Shown: positions 17,235 to 26,233, numbered from the stretch's first letter. The stretch is 64,000 nucleotides of DNA from Mucilaginibacter sp. SG564 (GCF_013149275.1 NZ_JABGNA010000004.1:1-64000), one strand, 5' to 3'. Translations and numbers: made by a program. The notes: generated by a model not told the origin, from the letters alone.

Positions 17235-18283
17235 GCAAAAAAGTATTGATTATTGAAGACAATAATGACATCCGCGAGAACGTGGTTGAAATACTGGAAC
17301 TGGCCGGTTACGAGGTAACTGATGCCAACAATGGCAAAACTGGCGTGGAACTCGCACTTAAAAATCCTCCTGATATTATTTTATGCGATATCATGATGCC
17401 CGAGCTGGATGGCTATGGTGTTTTATACATGCTGAATAAGAATCCAGAAATCAGCGCTATACCCTTTATATTCTTAACAGCCAAGGCTGAACGGATAGAC
17501 TTTCGAAAAGGTATGGAGATGGGCGCGGATGATTACCTGACCAAGCCCTTTGATGACATGGACTTATTGAACGCGATCGAAAGCCGGCTGAAGAAACAGG
17601 AGGTACAGAAGAATTTTTACAGTAAATCTCTGGACCGTTTAAACAACCTGATCGGAAAAAACGATGGATTGGCAGAGCTTAAAAAGATCATCCAGGAACG
17701 TAAGGTCAGGCTATTCAAAAAAAATCAGGTGATATACTATGATGGCGATAAAGGTAATGGCCTTTACTTGGTCACCGGTGGAAAGATCAAAACGATTAAA
17801 CTAGCCGAAGACGGCCGTGAACTAATGACCGGGATTTATGGTGCAGACGAGTATCTGGGTGTCAATGCGATGTTATCCAATGAAGTTTATACCGACACAG
17901 CAACGGCTCTGGAAGACAGCACGCTTTGTCTGATACCCAAAGACCAGTTGGAGCAATTACTGCATTTGTACCCGGAAGTAGCACGTGAATTTATTAAACT
18001 GCTGGCCAATGATATTCGGGATAAGGAAGATCAACTGATGCAATTGGCCTATCATTCTGTCCGAAAACGTATGGCCGAAGCGCTGTCGCGCTTGTACAAG
18101 CAGCAAAGCAGTGAGAAGGATGGGTTTAAAATTACGCGTGAAGACCTCGCCGCCATGGCAGGAATGGCGACGGAAACCGTAAGCCGCACATTGTCCGATT
18201 TTAAAGAGGAAGGGTTAATTGAGAAGAAAGGTAGCCTTATCCAGGTTCTTAATCCGGAGAAACTGGCCAAAATGAAAAACTGA
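17231..18283 (+). CDS. Response regulator fused to a CRP/FNR-type transcription factor (REC-cNMP-HTH_Crp)
   Basis: 350 residues. REC domain 1-120 with Asp53 in ILCDIMMPELDG and TKPF; helical linker; cyclic-nucleotide-binding beta-roll about 155-270 (IYYDGDKGNGLYLVTGGKI); HTH_Crp at about 275-345. The recognition helix MATETVSRTLSDF keeps the E-x-x-S-R pattern that in FNR contacts the TGA half-site. No N-terminal FeS cysteine cluster, so activation is expected from phosphorylation by the FixL-like kinase. It would be a direct activator replacing a FixJ-then-FixK cascade. Likely target is the TGA-N6-TCA palindrome repeated through the island. Confidence 0.88.
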   Translation: MSKKVLIIEDNNDIRENVVEILELAGYEVTDANNGKTGVELALKNPPDIILCDIMMPELDGYGVLYMLNKNPEISAIPFIFLTAKAERIDFRKGMEMGADDYLTKPFDDMDLLNAIESRLKKQEVQKNFYSKSLDRLNNLIGKNDGLAELKKIIQERKVRLFKKNQVIYYDGDKGNGLYLVTGGKIKTIKLAEDGRELMTGIYGADEYLGVNAMLSNEVYTDTATALEDSTLCLIPKDQLEQLLHLYPEVAREFIKLLANDIRDKEDQLMQLAYHSVRKRMAEALSRLYKQQSSEKDGFKITREDLAAMAGMATETVSRTLSDFKEEGLIEKKGSLIQVLNPEKLAKMKN

Positions 18284-18302
18284 CTCAAATCATTATTATT
18301 GC

Positions 18303-18314
18303 TGACGCCGCTCA
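18303..18314. promoter_or_regulatory. CRP/FNR-type site upstream of lactate dehydrogenase/hemN
   Basis: TGA-CGCCGC-TCA, 23 bp upstream of a perfect Bacteroidota -7 box (18338-18345). That spacing puts the site centre about 41 bp before a start point just after the box, the classic class II activator position. Confidence 0.5.
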
Positions 18315-18337
18315 TACTGGGCCTGTGGGCTTAAGGG

Positions 18338-18345
18338 TAATTTTG
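18338..18345 (+). promoter_or_regulatory. Bacteroidota -7 box TAATTTTG of ldh-hemN
   Basis: Exact match to TAnnTTTG, 19 bp before the lactate dehydrogenase start codon and downstream of the CRP-type site at 18303-18314. It suggests a promoter of its own in addition to read-through from the regulator gene. Confidence 0.5.
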
Positions 18346-18364
18346 TTTTCATAAACGATAACAG

Positions 18365-19396
18365 ATGAAAGCGGTAGCCTATAGTATCAAGCCATTTGAA
18401 AAGGAATATCTGGCAAAAGCCAACCAGAAAAAACACGACATTACGCTCATTTCAAACCCACTAAGCCCGGATACGGCCGCTTACGCGGAAGGCAAAGACG
18501 CGGTGATCGTATTTATTAATGATGATGTTTCCCGTACCGTTATTGATATACTCGCGATGCTGGGGGTCAAATATATCATTACCCGGTCCGCCGGCACAGA
18601 TCATATCGACAAAGCGGCAGCCGCAAGACATGGTATCAAAATAGCCAGTGTCCCGGCGTATTCACCGAAAGCGATTGCCGAACACTCCATCGCGCTGGCC
18701 CTTGCACTCAGCCGCCATTTGATTAAAGCCAATCTGCAGGGTCATGAATTTAACTTTTCCAATGACGGACTAATCGGTTTCAACTTCTCAGGAAAAACCG
18801 TCGGTATCATCGGTATGGGGCAAACCGGTCAGGCAGCGGCGGCGATCTATCATGGCATGGGTTGTCATGTTATTGGTTATGATGTCAACACCGTTCATCA
18901 TAACCGTTTTGTAAAACCAGTTGCCCTGGAAACCTTATTAAACAATTCTGATATTATTTCCCTTCACGTTCCACTTACTCCTTTAAGCAAACACCTGATT
19001 CGGGAGAAAACACTTAGCCAGATGAAAGATGGGGTAATGCTGATCAATACCGCCAGAGGGGAACTGTTAAATACAACGGATATCCTTTCGGCCCTGAACA
19101 GCGGAAAGCTGGGTTACCTCGGTCTGGATGTTTATGAATTTGAAAATGGCCTGTTTTTCGGGGACCATCAGCAGGACATGGTTAAAGATCCTTTACTACA
19201 GAAGCTGATGAGTTTCCCGAATGTATTGATCACTCCACACCAGGCCTATTTAACCAAAGAAGCTTTGCAGGAGATCGCCGATCAAACTATCAAAAGCCTG
19301 GACCTCTGGCAGCAAAATAAATGTGTGGGGAAGGCTTGCGCCTGTTCCCATGAATGTAACAAAACACCCAAACCCGAAGATTCCGTTCATTCCTGA
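18365..19396 (+). CDS. D-2-hydroxyacid dehydrogenase, probable D-lactate dehydrogenase
   Basis: 343 residues. NAD-binding Rossmann motif GIIGMGQTGQAAAAI (about residue 145), N-terminal substrate segment TRSAGTDHID, catalytic Arg in NTARGELLNT, Glu in DVYEFE and His in TPHQAYLT: the LdhA-type D-lactate dehydrogenase pattern reducing pyruvate with NADH. The C-terminus carries an extra Cys-rich tail (CVGKACACSHEC) that LdhA enzymes usually lack. It would recycle NADH when respiration fails. Operon with hemN (3 bp gap). Confidence 0.85.
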   Translation: MKAVAYSIKPFEKEYLAKANQKKHDITLISNPLSPDTAAYAEGKDAVIVFINDDVSRTVIDILAMLGVKYIITRSAGTDHIDKAAAARHGIKIASVPAYSPKAIAEHSIALALALSRHLIKANLQGHEFNFSNDGLIGFNFSGKTVGIIGMGQTGQAAAAIYHGMGCHVIGYDVNTVHHNRFVKPVALETLLNNSDIISLHVPLTPLSKHLIREKTLSQMKDGVMLINTARGELLNTTDILSALNSGKLGYLGLDVYEFENGLFFGDHQQDMVKDPLLQKLMSFPNVLITPHQAYLTKEALQEIADQTIKSLDLWQQNKCVGKACACSHECNKTPKPEDSVHS

Positions 19397-19399
19397 ATT

Positions 19400-20770
19400 A
19401 TGGAAAACAGATTAAAAAAACTCACCGCTAAATATAATGTCGCGGCGCCGCGCTATACCAGTTATCCGACGATGCCTTATTGGGACAGTAATTCTTTTAA
19501 CACTGCATCCTGGACAAAATCCGTTAAGCTTTCTTTTGATGAAAGTAATCAAGCATCCGGTATCAGTTTATATATTCATCTCCCTTTTTGCGAAAATTTA
19601 TGCACCTATTGCGGCTGCAATACGCGTATCACCAAAAATCACCGGGTTGAAGAACCTTATATCGCTGCGGTATTAAAGGAATGGCAATTATACCGCAACA
19701 TTCTCAAAGAAACACCCGTTATCCGGGAAATACACCTAGGCGGCGGTACACCCACATTTTTTAGCGTGCACAACCTGCATAAGCTGATCGACGGCTTGTT
19801 GAGGGACGTCCATATCCACAAAAATGCGGACTTTAGTTTTGAAGCACATCCGGCGAACACTACAGTGGACCATCTCCAGACTTTATTCGGTCTGGGTTTC
19901 CGCAGGCTTAGTCTCGGCATTCAGGATTTCGATCCTCAGGTACAATTGATCATCAATCGGCGGCAGACCTTTGAACAGGTGCAGACGGTTACACTGCAAG
20001 CCCGGAGAATCGGCTATACGTCCATTAATTATGATTTGATCTATGGCCTGCCATTGCAGACAATAGAAGGACTGGTCAAAACCATGAGCACAGTAGCTGA
20101 ACTAAAACCGGACCGGATCGCTTTTTACAGCTATGCGCACGTGCCCTGGATAAAACCCGGCCAGCGTAAATTTACGGAAGACGATCTTCCTGATCCGGAA
20201 ATGAAGGGTAAACTACAGGAAACCGGCAGGAATTTACTCATTAACCATGGCTACCGGGAGATTGGCATGGACCACTTTGCGTTGCCTGAGGATGAATTGT
20301 TTCGTGCTGAAAAACAGGGTACCCTGCACCGGAATTTCATGGGTTATACTCCACAGCATACCCGATTGCTCATCGGCTTGGGAGTTTCGGCTATCAGTGA
20401 TTCATGGTATGGTTTCGCACAAAATGCAAAGACAGTGGAAGCATACCTGGAGATGATCCGTAAGGATGATCTTCCTGTTGTTAAAGGGCACCTCCTCAGT
20501 GGAACAGACCTGGTTATCCGCCAACAAATTTTAAATATGATGTGCAGAGGATATACCTCCTGGAAACAATTCCATGGAGCTAACCACGAGCTTTCAAAAG
20601 TATTAATCCGGCTGCACCCACTGGCAAGTGATGGCCTGGTGATTATAGATCCTTCAGGATTAGAGGTGACCCAGCTTGGTAAGCGGTTTCTACGCAACAT
20701 CTGCATGTGCTTTGATACCCGGCTGTGGGCAGACAAGCCATCCTCTCAGTTATTTAGTATGGCTATTTAA
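19400..20770 (+). CDS. hemN: Oxygen-independent coproporphyrinogen III oxidase (radical SAM)
   Basis: 456 residues. Radical SAM cysteine motif HLPFCENLCTYCGC (about residues 57-70) with the extra final Cys typical of HemN, then EIHLGGGTPTFF, RLSLGIQDFDPQVQLIINRRQ, NYDLIYGLPLQT, DRIAFYSYAHVPW and C-terminal HemN domain MMCRG. It converts coproporphyrinogen III to protoporphyrinogen IX without O2, so it supplies heme under hypoxia, including for a heme-PAS sensor. Its 3' end overlaps the broken ferrochelatase gene by 21 bp on the opposite strand. Confidence 0.95.
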   Translation: MENRLKKLTAKYNVAAPRYTSYPTMPYWDSNSFNTASWTKSVKLSFDESNQASGISLYIHLPFCENLCTYCGCNTRITKNHRVEEPYIAAVLKEWQLYRNILKETPVIREIHLGGGTPTFFSVHNLHKLIDGLLRDVHIHKNADFSFEAHPANTTVDHLQTLFGLGFRRLSLGIQDFDPQVQLIINRRQTFEQVQTVTLQARRIGYTSINYDLIYGLPLQTIEGLVKTMSTVAELKPDRIAFYSYAHVPWIKPGQRKFTEDDLPDPEMKGKLQETGRNLLINHGYREIGMDHFALPEDELFRAEKQGTLHRNFMGYTPQHTRLLIGLGVSAISDSWYGFAQNAKTVEAYLEMIRKDDLPVVKGHLLSGTDLVIRQQILNMMCRGYTSWKQFHGANHELSKVLIRLHPLASDGLVIIDPSGLEVTQLGKRFLRNICMCFDTRLWADKPSSQLFSMAI

Positions 20771-21446
20771 ACAAGCGGGCAGACAGATTTCTCCATTACT
20801 ATCGCCCGCAGCGCGCATCAGGCAATACGTCCCCGAGGGATCACAGGCTTTTAACTGCCTTTCCGGCAAGCCATGAAAGCTGAACAACAGGTGATCATAA
20901 GGACCTCGGTCGTAATGCTGCACCTTTTCTGTGAAAACATCGATGAATATCGGATGATCATAGAACGCTCCCTTAACACTAAGCGGCAAAATATCCGGCC
21001 ACCGGCTTATCACCCTCATCACTTCGGCAACTACTGAGCCCGTAGTAGTTGAAACATATTGCGGAAAAAGCGGAATAACTGTAATACTGTTGACACCGGC
21101 ACATTTCAGTTTATTTAACGCCAATTCAATAGACGGATATTGATACCTCATACCGAGTTCAACGATGTAATCATTGCCCAGCTCCGGTTTGAGCAGCTGC
21201 TGTTGGAGTTTACTAAAGTGCAATAAGGGAGAACCGGTCCGGTCATTCCAGACCTGCCGGTAGAGCCCAGCAGATTTTGTTACGCGAAAAGACACAATGC
21301 CCCCCGCGCGCCAGTTGAAAGCGTAAAAAAGGGTGAACATCGATCACCCTTTTATCCATTAAAAACTCGGCCGGATATTTCCGTATATCGCCAACGGCCG
21401 GGCTGTCCGGCGTACCTAAATTGACCAGTAAAAGTTCTTTTCGCAT
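20750..21446 (-). pseudogene. hemH: Degenerate ferrochelatase (hemH): frameshift and lost C-terminus
   Basis: The first frame opens at ATG 21446 with the family start ([13 protein letters not shown], then [11 protein letters not shown]). It continues after a shift near 21300-21305 in a second frame ([58 protein letters not shown]). The shift lies in a run of six G (minus strand); five would restore one frame. The protein then ends about 30 residues after HGLPERQ, where a normal enzyme has over 100 more residues including the conserved acidic C-terminal half. So two independent defects exist; a sequencing error could explain only the first. It is 19 bp downstream of the alcohol dehydrogenase. 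Confidence 0.8.
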
Positions 21447-21465
21447 ATATAAAATGTGGAGCAGT

Positions 21466-22500
21466 TCAAGGTTTCGCAATTTCCAGAACCACACGTCCGT
21501 CGATCAGGCCTTTTTTCATATCACCAAATACCATATTGATATCTTCCAGCTTTGCGGCATGCACTGTTGCTTTCACCTTGCCTTCTACAGCAAATGCAAT
21601 AGCCTCCTGCATATCCTTACGGTTTCCGACGATGGACCCGCGGACTGTATATCGGTTCAATACCGTATCAAATATCGAAAGATCGAAACTCCCCTTAGGC
21701 AGTCCATTCAGGGCGATGGTGCCTTTTCGGCGCAGCGCGGAAATACCCTGCTGAAAGGCTATCGGGGAAACCGCGGTAACTAACACACCGTGCATTCCTC
21801 CTGTTTCTTTTTGAAGAAAGGCTCCGGGATCCTCTTCCCTCGCATTTACTACGAGATCGGCGCCCAGTTTTCTAGCCAGATTCAGTTTATCATCAGCGAT
21901 ATCTATGGCAGCAACATGCATCCCCATGGCTTTCGCATACTGAACAGCCAAATGGCCAAGACCGCCAACGCCGGAAATGGCGACCCATTCTCCAGGCTTA
22001 ACCTCTGTTTCCTTCAGGCCCTTGTAAACCGTAACACCGGCACAAATGATCGGCGCCATTTCCGTAAAATTAATGCCTTTTGAAAAGCGTGCTACGTATC
22101 GGGGATCAGCCAAGACATATTCCGCGAAACCTCCGTCAATACTGTAACCGCCATTCTGCTGAGTCCCGCATAGTGTTTCCCAACCAGTGATACAGAATTC
22201 ACAGCACCCACAGGCGCTGTGAAGCCAAGGCACACCAACAATATCGCCTTCTTTAATGTCTTGTACATCCGCACCCATCGCAACAACATAACCAATGGCT
22301 TCGTGACCCGGTATAAGCGGAAGTTTGGGTTTTACAGGCCAATCGCCGTTACAGGCGTGCAGATCAGTATGACAAACTCCGCAGGCGATCACTTTTACAA
22401 GAATCTGATTCGCATGCGGTGTTTTTACAGCCACTTCTTCTATTTGCAAGGGTGCGCCAAACTGATGAATCACCGCTGCTTTCATTTTCTGAGGTATCAT
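21466..22500 (-). CDS. Zinc-dependent alcohol dehydrogenase (AdhP/AdhA type)
   Basis: 344 residues. Medium-chain dehydrogenase: catalytic zinc ligands in CGVCHTDLH and PGHEAIG, structural zinc cysteines in [15 protein letters not shown], and NAD-binding [17 protein letters not shown]. It should interconvert ethanol or a similar primary alcohol with the aldehyde using NADH. In this context a fermentative NADH sink is likely. Second gene of a three-gene unit (membrane protein, adh, broken hemH). Confidence 0.93.
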   Translation of the reverse strand: MIPQKMKAAVIHQFGAPLQIEEVAVKTPHANQILVKVIACGVCHTDLHACNGDWPVKPKLPLIPGHEAIGYVVAMGADVQDIKEGDIVGVPWLHSACGCCEFCITGWETLCGTQQNGGYSIDGGFAEYVLADPRYVARFSKGINFTEMAPIICAGVTVYKGLKETEVKPGEWVAISGVGGLGHLAVQYAKAMGMHVAAIDIADDKLNLARKLGADLVVNAREEDPGAFLQKETGGMHGVLVTAVSPIAFQQGISALRRKGTIALNGLPKGSFDLSIFDTVLNRYTVRGSIVGNRKDMQEAIAFAVEGKVKATVHAAKLEDINMVFGDMKKGLIDGRVVLEIAKP

Positions 22501-22534
22501 ATCGCAATTATTTAAAAAAACACTGTTTCATCAT

Positions 22535-22879
22535 TTATACAATACAGACCAACACCATCAGGGTATGAATGATGATACTGGCTGCAAAAAGCCGAAGCAA
22601 TGTCCTGATTCCGGCGCCCCCCATGCCTGCTATAATATTCGCGAAGAAGAGCGTCAGTGTAACGGCCAGTACCAGTACAGGAGCGTCAAAATAGTAAATG
22701 AGCACCGCCGGAACCGGGAGAAAAAAGACACCCTGAACCACCAGGGACACCAGAAACCATAGCGTTTTATTTCCGGACTGACTTTCCATAAAAGCGGTCC
22801 ATTTGCTGATAAGGTTATTTGATTTAGATTTTACTGCCGCTTTGGTATTCCATTGGGCAGATGCTGTTAAGGTTGCCAT
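22535..22879 (-). CDS. Small membrane protein of unknown function
   Basis: About 114 residues from ATG 22879 (MATLTASAQWN); an in-frame ATG at 22930 adds 17 residues. I prefer the shorter one because a near-consensus -7 box (GATATTTG on the minus strand) lies between the two. Three hydrophobic helices: LWFLVSLVVQGVFFLP..., VLVLAVTLTLFFANII and LFAASIIIHTLMVLVCIV. No family recognised. It leads the operon with alcohol dehydrogenase, 34 bp apart, with a CRP-type site upstream. Confidence 0.65.
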   Translation of the reverse strand: MATLTASAQWNTKAAVKSKSNNLISKWTAFMESQSGNKTLWFLVSLVVQGVFFLPVPAVLIYYFDAPVLVLAVTLTLFFANIIAGMGGAGIRTLLRLFAASIIIHTLMVLVCIV

Positions 22880-22951
22880 AATTGATATTTTAATAGTACA
22901 AATATCCGTTGCGGCCATAGCCTGTTCCATGATGAAGGTGTTGTTTAAAAA

Positions 22952-22963
22952 TGATATGGATCA
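22952..22963. promoter_or_regulatory. CRP/FNR-type site upstream of the adh operon
   Basis: AAATGA-TATGGA-TCACCTTT has the same core and flanks as the palindrome in front of ackA. It lies about 46 bp from the putative -7 box of the small membrane protein gene, near a class I activator position. Confidence 0.5.
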
Positions 22964-23255
22964 CCTTTCATCCGGCCTGACCTGAAAACTGCCAGTAATA
23001 GTGTTTTAGCTTAATCCGAAAAATGTCATAAATAAGATATAAACCAATATAAATGCCAGAAGAAAAAAAATATATTACAGGTGAGTTGACCCACTTTTTT
23101 GCTGATTTGTACCGGTAAAAATTAGCTTCTCTTTTTTGCATTGTATTTAAATCAACAAAGTGATGCGATCAGGAATGGATCATAGTTCGGATTATTTTCA
23201 ATGTATAAATATAGACCCACAGAAATCATTAAGCTATTATCATCGAAAGGCATCA

Positions 23256-23590
23256 ATGCCTTTGACCCTGCTTATCCTCAGCGCAGCATTCATATATAGT
23301 GGTTTTAGGTTAATCAGGCATAAGCAGACAATAGCTATTCAACGAGCTTTCAAATCAGAGAACTATCAATTGGTCTGGCCAGATGAATTTAACGGAAATG
23401 GTGCTCCTGCACCAAAAAGCGGACCTTCAGATTAGGTTTTATTAGAAACAAGGAGGCCCAATGGTACCATAGAGAAAATGCATCTTGTAAAGATGGCTCG
23501 CTGGTCATTCAAGGTCGAAAAGAAACAAATCCCGGGTACGAAGAAAGAAGTGATTCAGTTAATATTATTATTACTATTGATCCCTTTTTG
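23256..23590 (+). pseudogene. GH16 family beta-glucanase, N-terminal remnant
   Basis: Starts at ATG 23256 with a hydrophobic export segment, then YQLVWPDEFNGNG, the usual GH16 entry. One base is missing near 23420: inserting a T restores KSWTF, and the next frame reads GFIRNKEAQWYHRENA and DGSLVIQGRKE, again typical of GH16. The catalytic EIDIxE region and everything after it are absent. The fragment runs into the thioredoxin remnant at about 23570-23590, so a deletion has joined the two. Confidence 0.7.
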
Positions 23591-23807
23591 GATGGATACA
23601 AAAAGAAAAGGGTACATTTGAACACGGGCTCAGTTTCCAACAGATAAAAGAAAAAGCTAAAAAAAAGAAAACAAGTATGTTTTTGTGGATTGTTCAGCTA
23701 CTTGGTGCATCTTTTAAAAAAAAATGATAGCTGAAGTTTTTCCGCAAGAAAAGATCGGCAACCTTTTTAACAAAAACTTTGTGAGCGTTGAGGCGCAAAT
23801 GGATGAA
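23590..23807 (+). pseudogene. Broken exported thioredoxin-like gene fused to the GH16 remnant
   Basis: The translation reads KGTFEHGLSFQQIKEKAKK, then after a frame change in the A8 run 23659-23666 reads NKYVFVDCSATWC, an in-frame TAA at 23715-23717 where the second Cys of the CxxC motif belongs, then KKMIAEVFPQEKIGNLFNK and VSVEAQMD. This is the pattern of Bacteroidota thioredoxin-family proteins. The rest is lost at the convergent TPR kinase gene. Frameshift, nonsense codon and truncation make it non-functional. Confidence 0.7.
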
Positions 23808-23822
23808 CCTACTATGGTCATA

Positions 23823-25871
23823 CTATGGCTGTGGCAATTCTACATAAAATGTAGTTCCATTACCCAACATACTATCAAACCAGATCTTCCCGCCATGAGC
23901 CTCAACGATTTGTTTGGAAATGGCCAGTCCCAGGCCAAAAGGTTGTTCGCCTGCTGTTCCAAGTCTTTTAGCTTCTGTGAACATATCAAATATTTTACTG
24001 CTCATTTCCATCGGGATACCAATGCCATGATCTTGTACGGTGATAACCACACTCTGTGGTTTTTCCCATAATTGCACTGTAATATGGGAACCACTTGGGC
24101 TGAATTTGATAGCATTGGTGATTAAGTTGCTGACTACCCGCCACATTTTTTCGCGGTTAAGTGGTATAATTACAGGTAGCGCCTTTAAAATTAATTGCTG
24201 ACCCTTAGTTTCAGCTTTAAAATTCAGGAGGTCAATGCAATAACATAGCATCTGATATAAATCTACCGGCTCCTTTTTTAATTCCTCCGTGCGGGTATGT
24301 ACCTGGAGAAGATCGCTAACAAGCTCCAGCGAGTTTTGCCCGGACGTTTTGATCAGTTCCAGCATCATTCTGTCATCTTCAGAATGCTCCGATTCTTCCA
24401 ACATCAGGGAGGCGACAGAGGTGATGGCTCCAATCGGGTTCCGTAAATCATGGGCAACGATCCGCATCATCCGGGTATTGTCCTCCTGGCTTTGCTCCAA
24501 AGCGCTGAGGGCCTTTTGCATATGGGTATTTTTTTCGCTGATTTGTTTGTTGGCTTTATTGGTACGTTTTAAATTGCCCCAGATCACCAAAAGGATTATG
24601 ATCGCCATAATTGCAAAGGTAATAATTGCCAGCAGGTAAACTGTTTTCAGTTTATCGTCCCGGTTTAGCAGTTCTAGTTTATACTGCTGTTCTGTACTTT
24701 TAAAAGCTCCTTCCATATCCGCTTTCCGGAGATCTTTTTGGGCTTTCCTAAGCGAATCAACATAAGTGAAAAATTTTGTCTGGTAGTAATAAGCGGAATC
24801 TACATTGGGAACTTTATCATAATAAGTTCGCTTTATGCTGTAAAGGTTTACCCAATACTCATCCATATCCGGTTTTCTAATAATTTTCAATCCATTCTGT
24901 ATCTCGCGGATCAATCTGGCTGCCGAATCCAATTTGGAGGCACGGATATAAAGATATGCCAGGGTAAATCTGCCCCCTATAGCATCAGTGTTATTAAACC
25001 CCAGCTGATCATTGATTCGGATACTTTCCGTTAAATAATATTCTGCTTTGTCATCAATATTCCTCCACATATAAGCGCCGCCCAGGTTGCCATAGATCAT
25101 ACCACGGGCTATCAGAATATCGGTTTTTTTTTGCGGAAAAAGTGACTCCATTCGGTTTATAAATGCCAATGTCCGCTTGTAGTAATAAATAGAACTATCT
25201 CTTTGATCGAGCTGCGCATAAGACAGTCCGGTCATGCGCATAATATTCTGCGGCAGCATAAAACGATTGGTGAAATTTGTCCCTGTTTCGCAATAGTTTG
25301 TTTCTTTTAAAGTTTGCTTGAAATAGGGAATTGCCTCCCGAAACTGCAACTGGTTATATCTGACCATAGCCAGTTGGTAGGTAAACGCAGACAGACTGCA
25401 ACTATCCAGATTTTTTTGGGCATAGCTACGACCATTATAATAATAACCAAAAGCTTCTGTATATTTTTTTTCTGACATCAGGAGATCGCCTTTGGCAAAT
25501 AGCGTATGGGCATATTCTGTTTTATACAGACTTTCCCGCCCTCTTAGAACCAATATCATACTATCAATATAAGCCTTACATTTTGTAGTATCCGGTTGGT
25601 CGTTTAAGTAAAATTTATACAAATAATTGTACTTGTTCCATAGGTCGGCCGGACCTGCTTCAGGAAAAGCCCGGTAAGCTGAGTCTACAAAGTGTAATGA
25701 AGGGTGGATTTTGCCCGCGCTCAGCAACAAATTTGCCCGGTCCAATATACTATCCGTACGGGTCGGATAGTTTTTTCCGTTTATGTCGGATTGATGACAA
25801 GCAGCTAAGATAAATGTGATGGATATTATTAAAGCTGTTTTCTTCAAATAAGCGATAGGCTGGTGGTACAT
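23823..25871 (-). CDS. TPR-containing membrane histidine kinase
   Basis: 682 residues. Lipobox-like signal with Cys25 (ILAAC), a periplasmic helical region of tetratricopeptide-type repeats (about 35-370), one membrane helix (about 405-425), a coiled linker, HisKA (VAHDLRNPIGAITSVASLM) and HATPase_c (NLITNAIKFSPSGSH, DHGIGIPMEM, GLGLAISKQIVEAHGGKIW). Common Bacteroidota architecture; the signal is unknown. No response regulator gene adjoins it. Its 3' end abuts the thioredoxin remnant. Confidence 0.88.
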   Translation of the reverse strand: MYHQPIAYLKKTALIISITFILAACHQSDINGKNYPTRTDSILDRANLLLSAGKIHPSLHFVDSAYRAFPEAGPADLWNKYNYLYKFYLNDQPDTTKCKAYIDSMILVLRGRESLYKTEYAHTLFAKGDLLMSEKKYTEAFGYYYNGRSYAQKNLDSCSLSAFTYQLAMVRYNQLQFREAIPYFKQTLKETNYCETGTNFTNRFMLPQNIMRMTGLSYAQLDQRDSSIYYYKRTLAFINRMESLFPQKKTDILIARGMIYGNLGGAYMWRNIDDKAEYYLTESIRINDQLGFNNTDAIGGRFTLAYLYIRASKLDSAARLIREIQNGLKIIRKPDMDEYWVNLYSIKRTYYDKVPNVDSAYYYQTKFFTYVDSLRKAQKDLRKADMEGAFKSTEQQYKLELLNRDDKLKTVYLLAIITFAIMAIIILLVIWGNLKRTNKANKQISEKNTHMQKALSALEQSQEDNTRMMRIVAHDLRNPIGAITSVASLMLEESEHSEDDRMMLELIKTSGQNSLELVSDLLQVHTRTEELKKEPVDLYQMLCYCIDLLNFKAETKGQQLILKALPVIIPLNREKMWRVVSNLITNAIKFSPSGSHITVQLWEKPQSVVITVQDHGIGIPMEMSSKIFDMFTEAKRLGTAGEQPFGLGLAISKQIVEAHGGKIWFDSMLGNGTTFYVELPQP

Positions 25872-26050
25872 TCATTGTTATTTTAGAGGGGTATTTTCTG
25901 ATGTAACAAACGATGGAAACTAATTTAAATTATCCTTAATGCATTTACCTCATCGGGTAATTTATTTAATTTATACACAAAGTTATAAATGATTGATATA
26001 AAAATATTTAAATTCAGTCCGCTTAAACTTTTTTCGTAAAATCTTAGTCT

Positions 26051-26233
26051 GTGAACTTACTCCGAAATCCATGCCAGATCCCAGGTGTAGACCATTTTTA
26101 TCATGGCACTATAACTGATATGATTAAAGATTTATCCCAATATATTGGTGTCAAATTTTCAAAATCAGAAAACAACCAATTGATATATGACTTAGGGTCT
26201 GGTAAATACCATTTCCCGATTAAAAACAAATAA
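26051..26233 (+). CDS. Small ORF of uncertain status
   Basis: 60 codons from a GTG. The product ends in a basic tail (YHFPIKNK) and matches nothing I recognise. It sits alone in the 430-bp gap between the TPR kinase and the DUF1080 gene; the rest of that gap is AT-rich promoter-like sequence. It may be a remnant. Confidence 0.25.
   Translation: MNLLRNPCQIPGVDHFYHGTITDMIKDLSQYIGVKFSKSENNQLIYDLGSGKYHFPIKNK

Noticed and set aside
20750..21446. Functional ferrochelatase made by programmed frameshifting
   Set aside because: The C-terminal third is also missing, so frameshifting alone would not give a complete enzyme.
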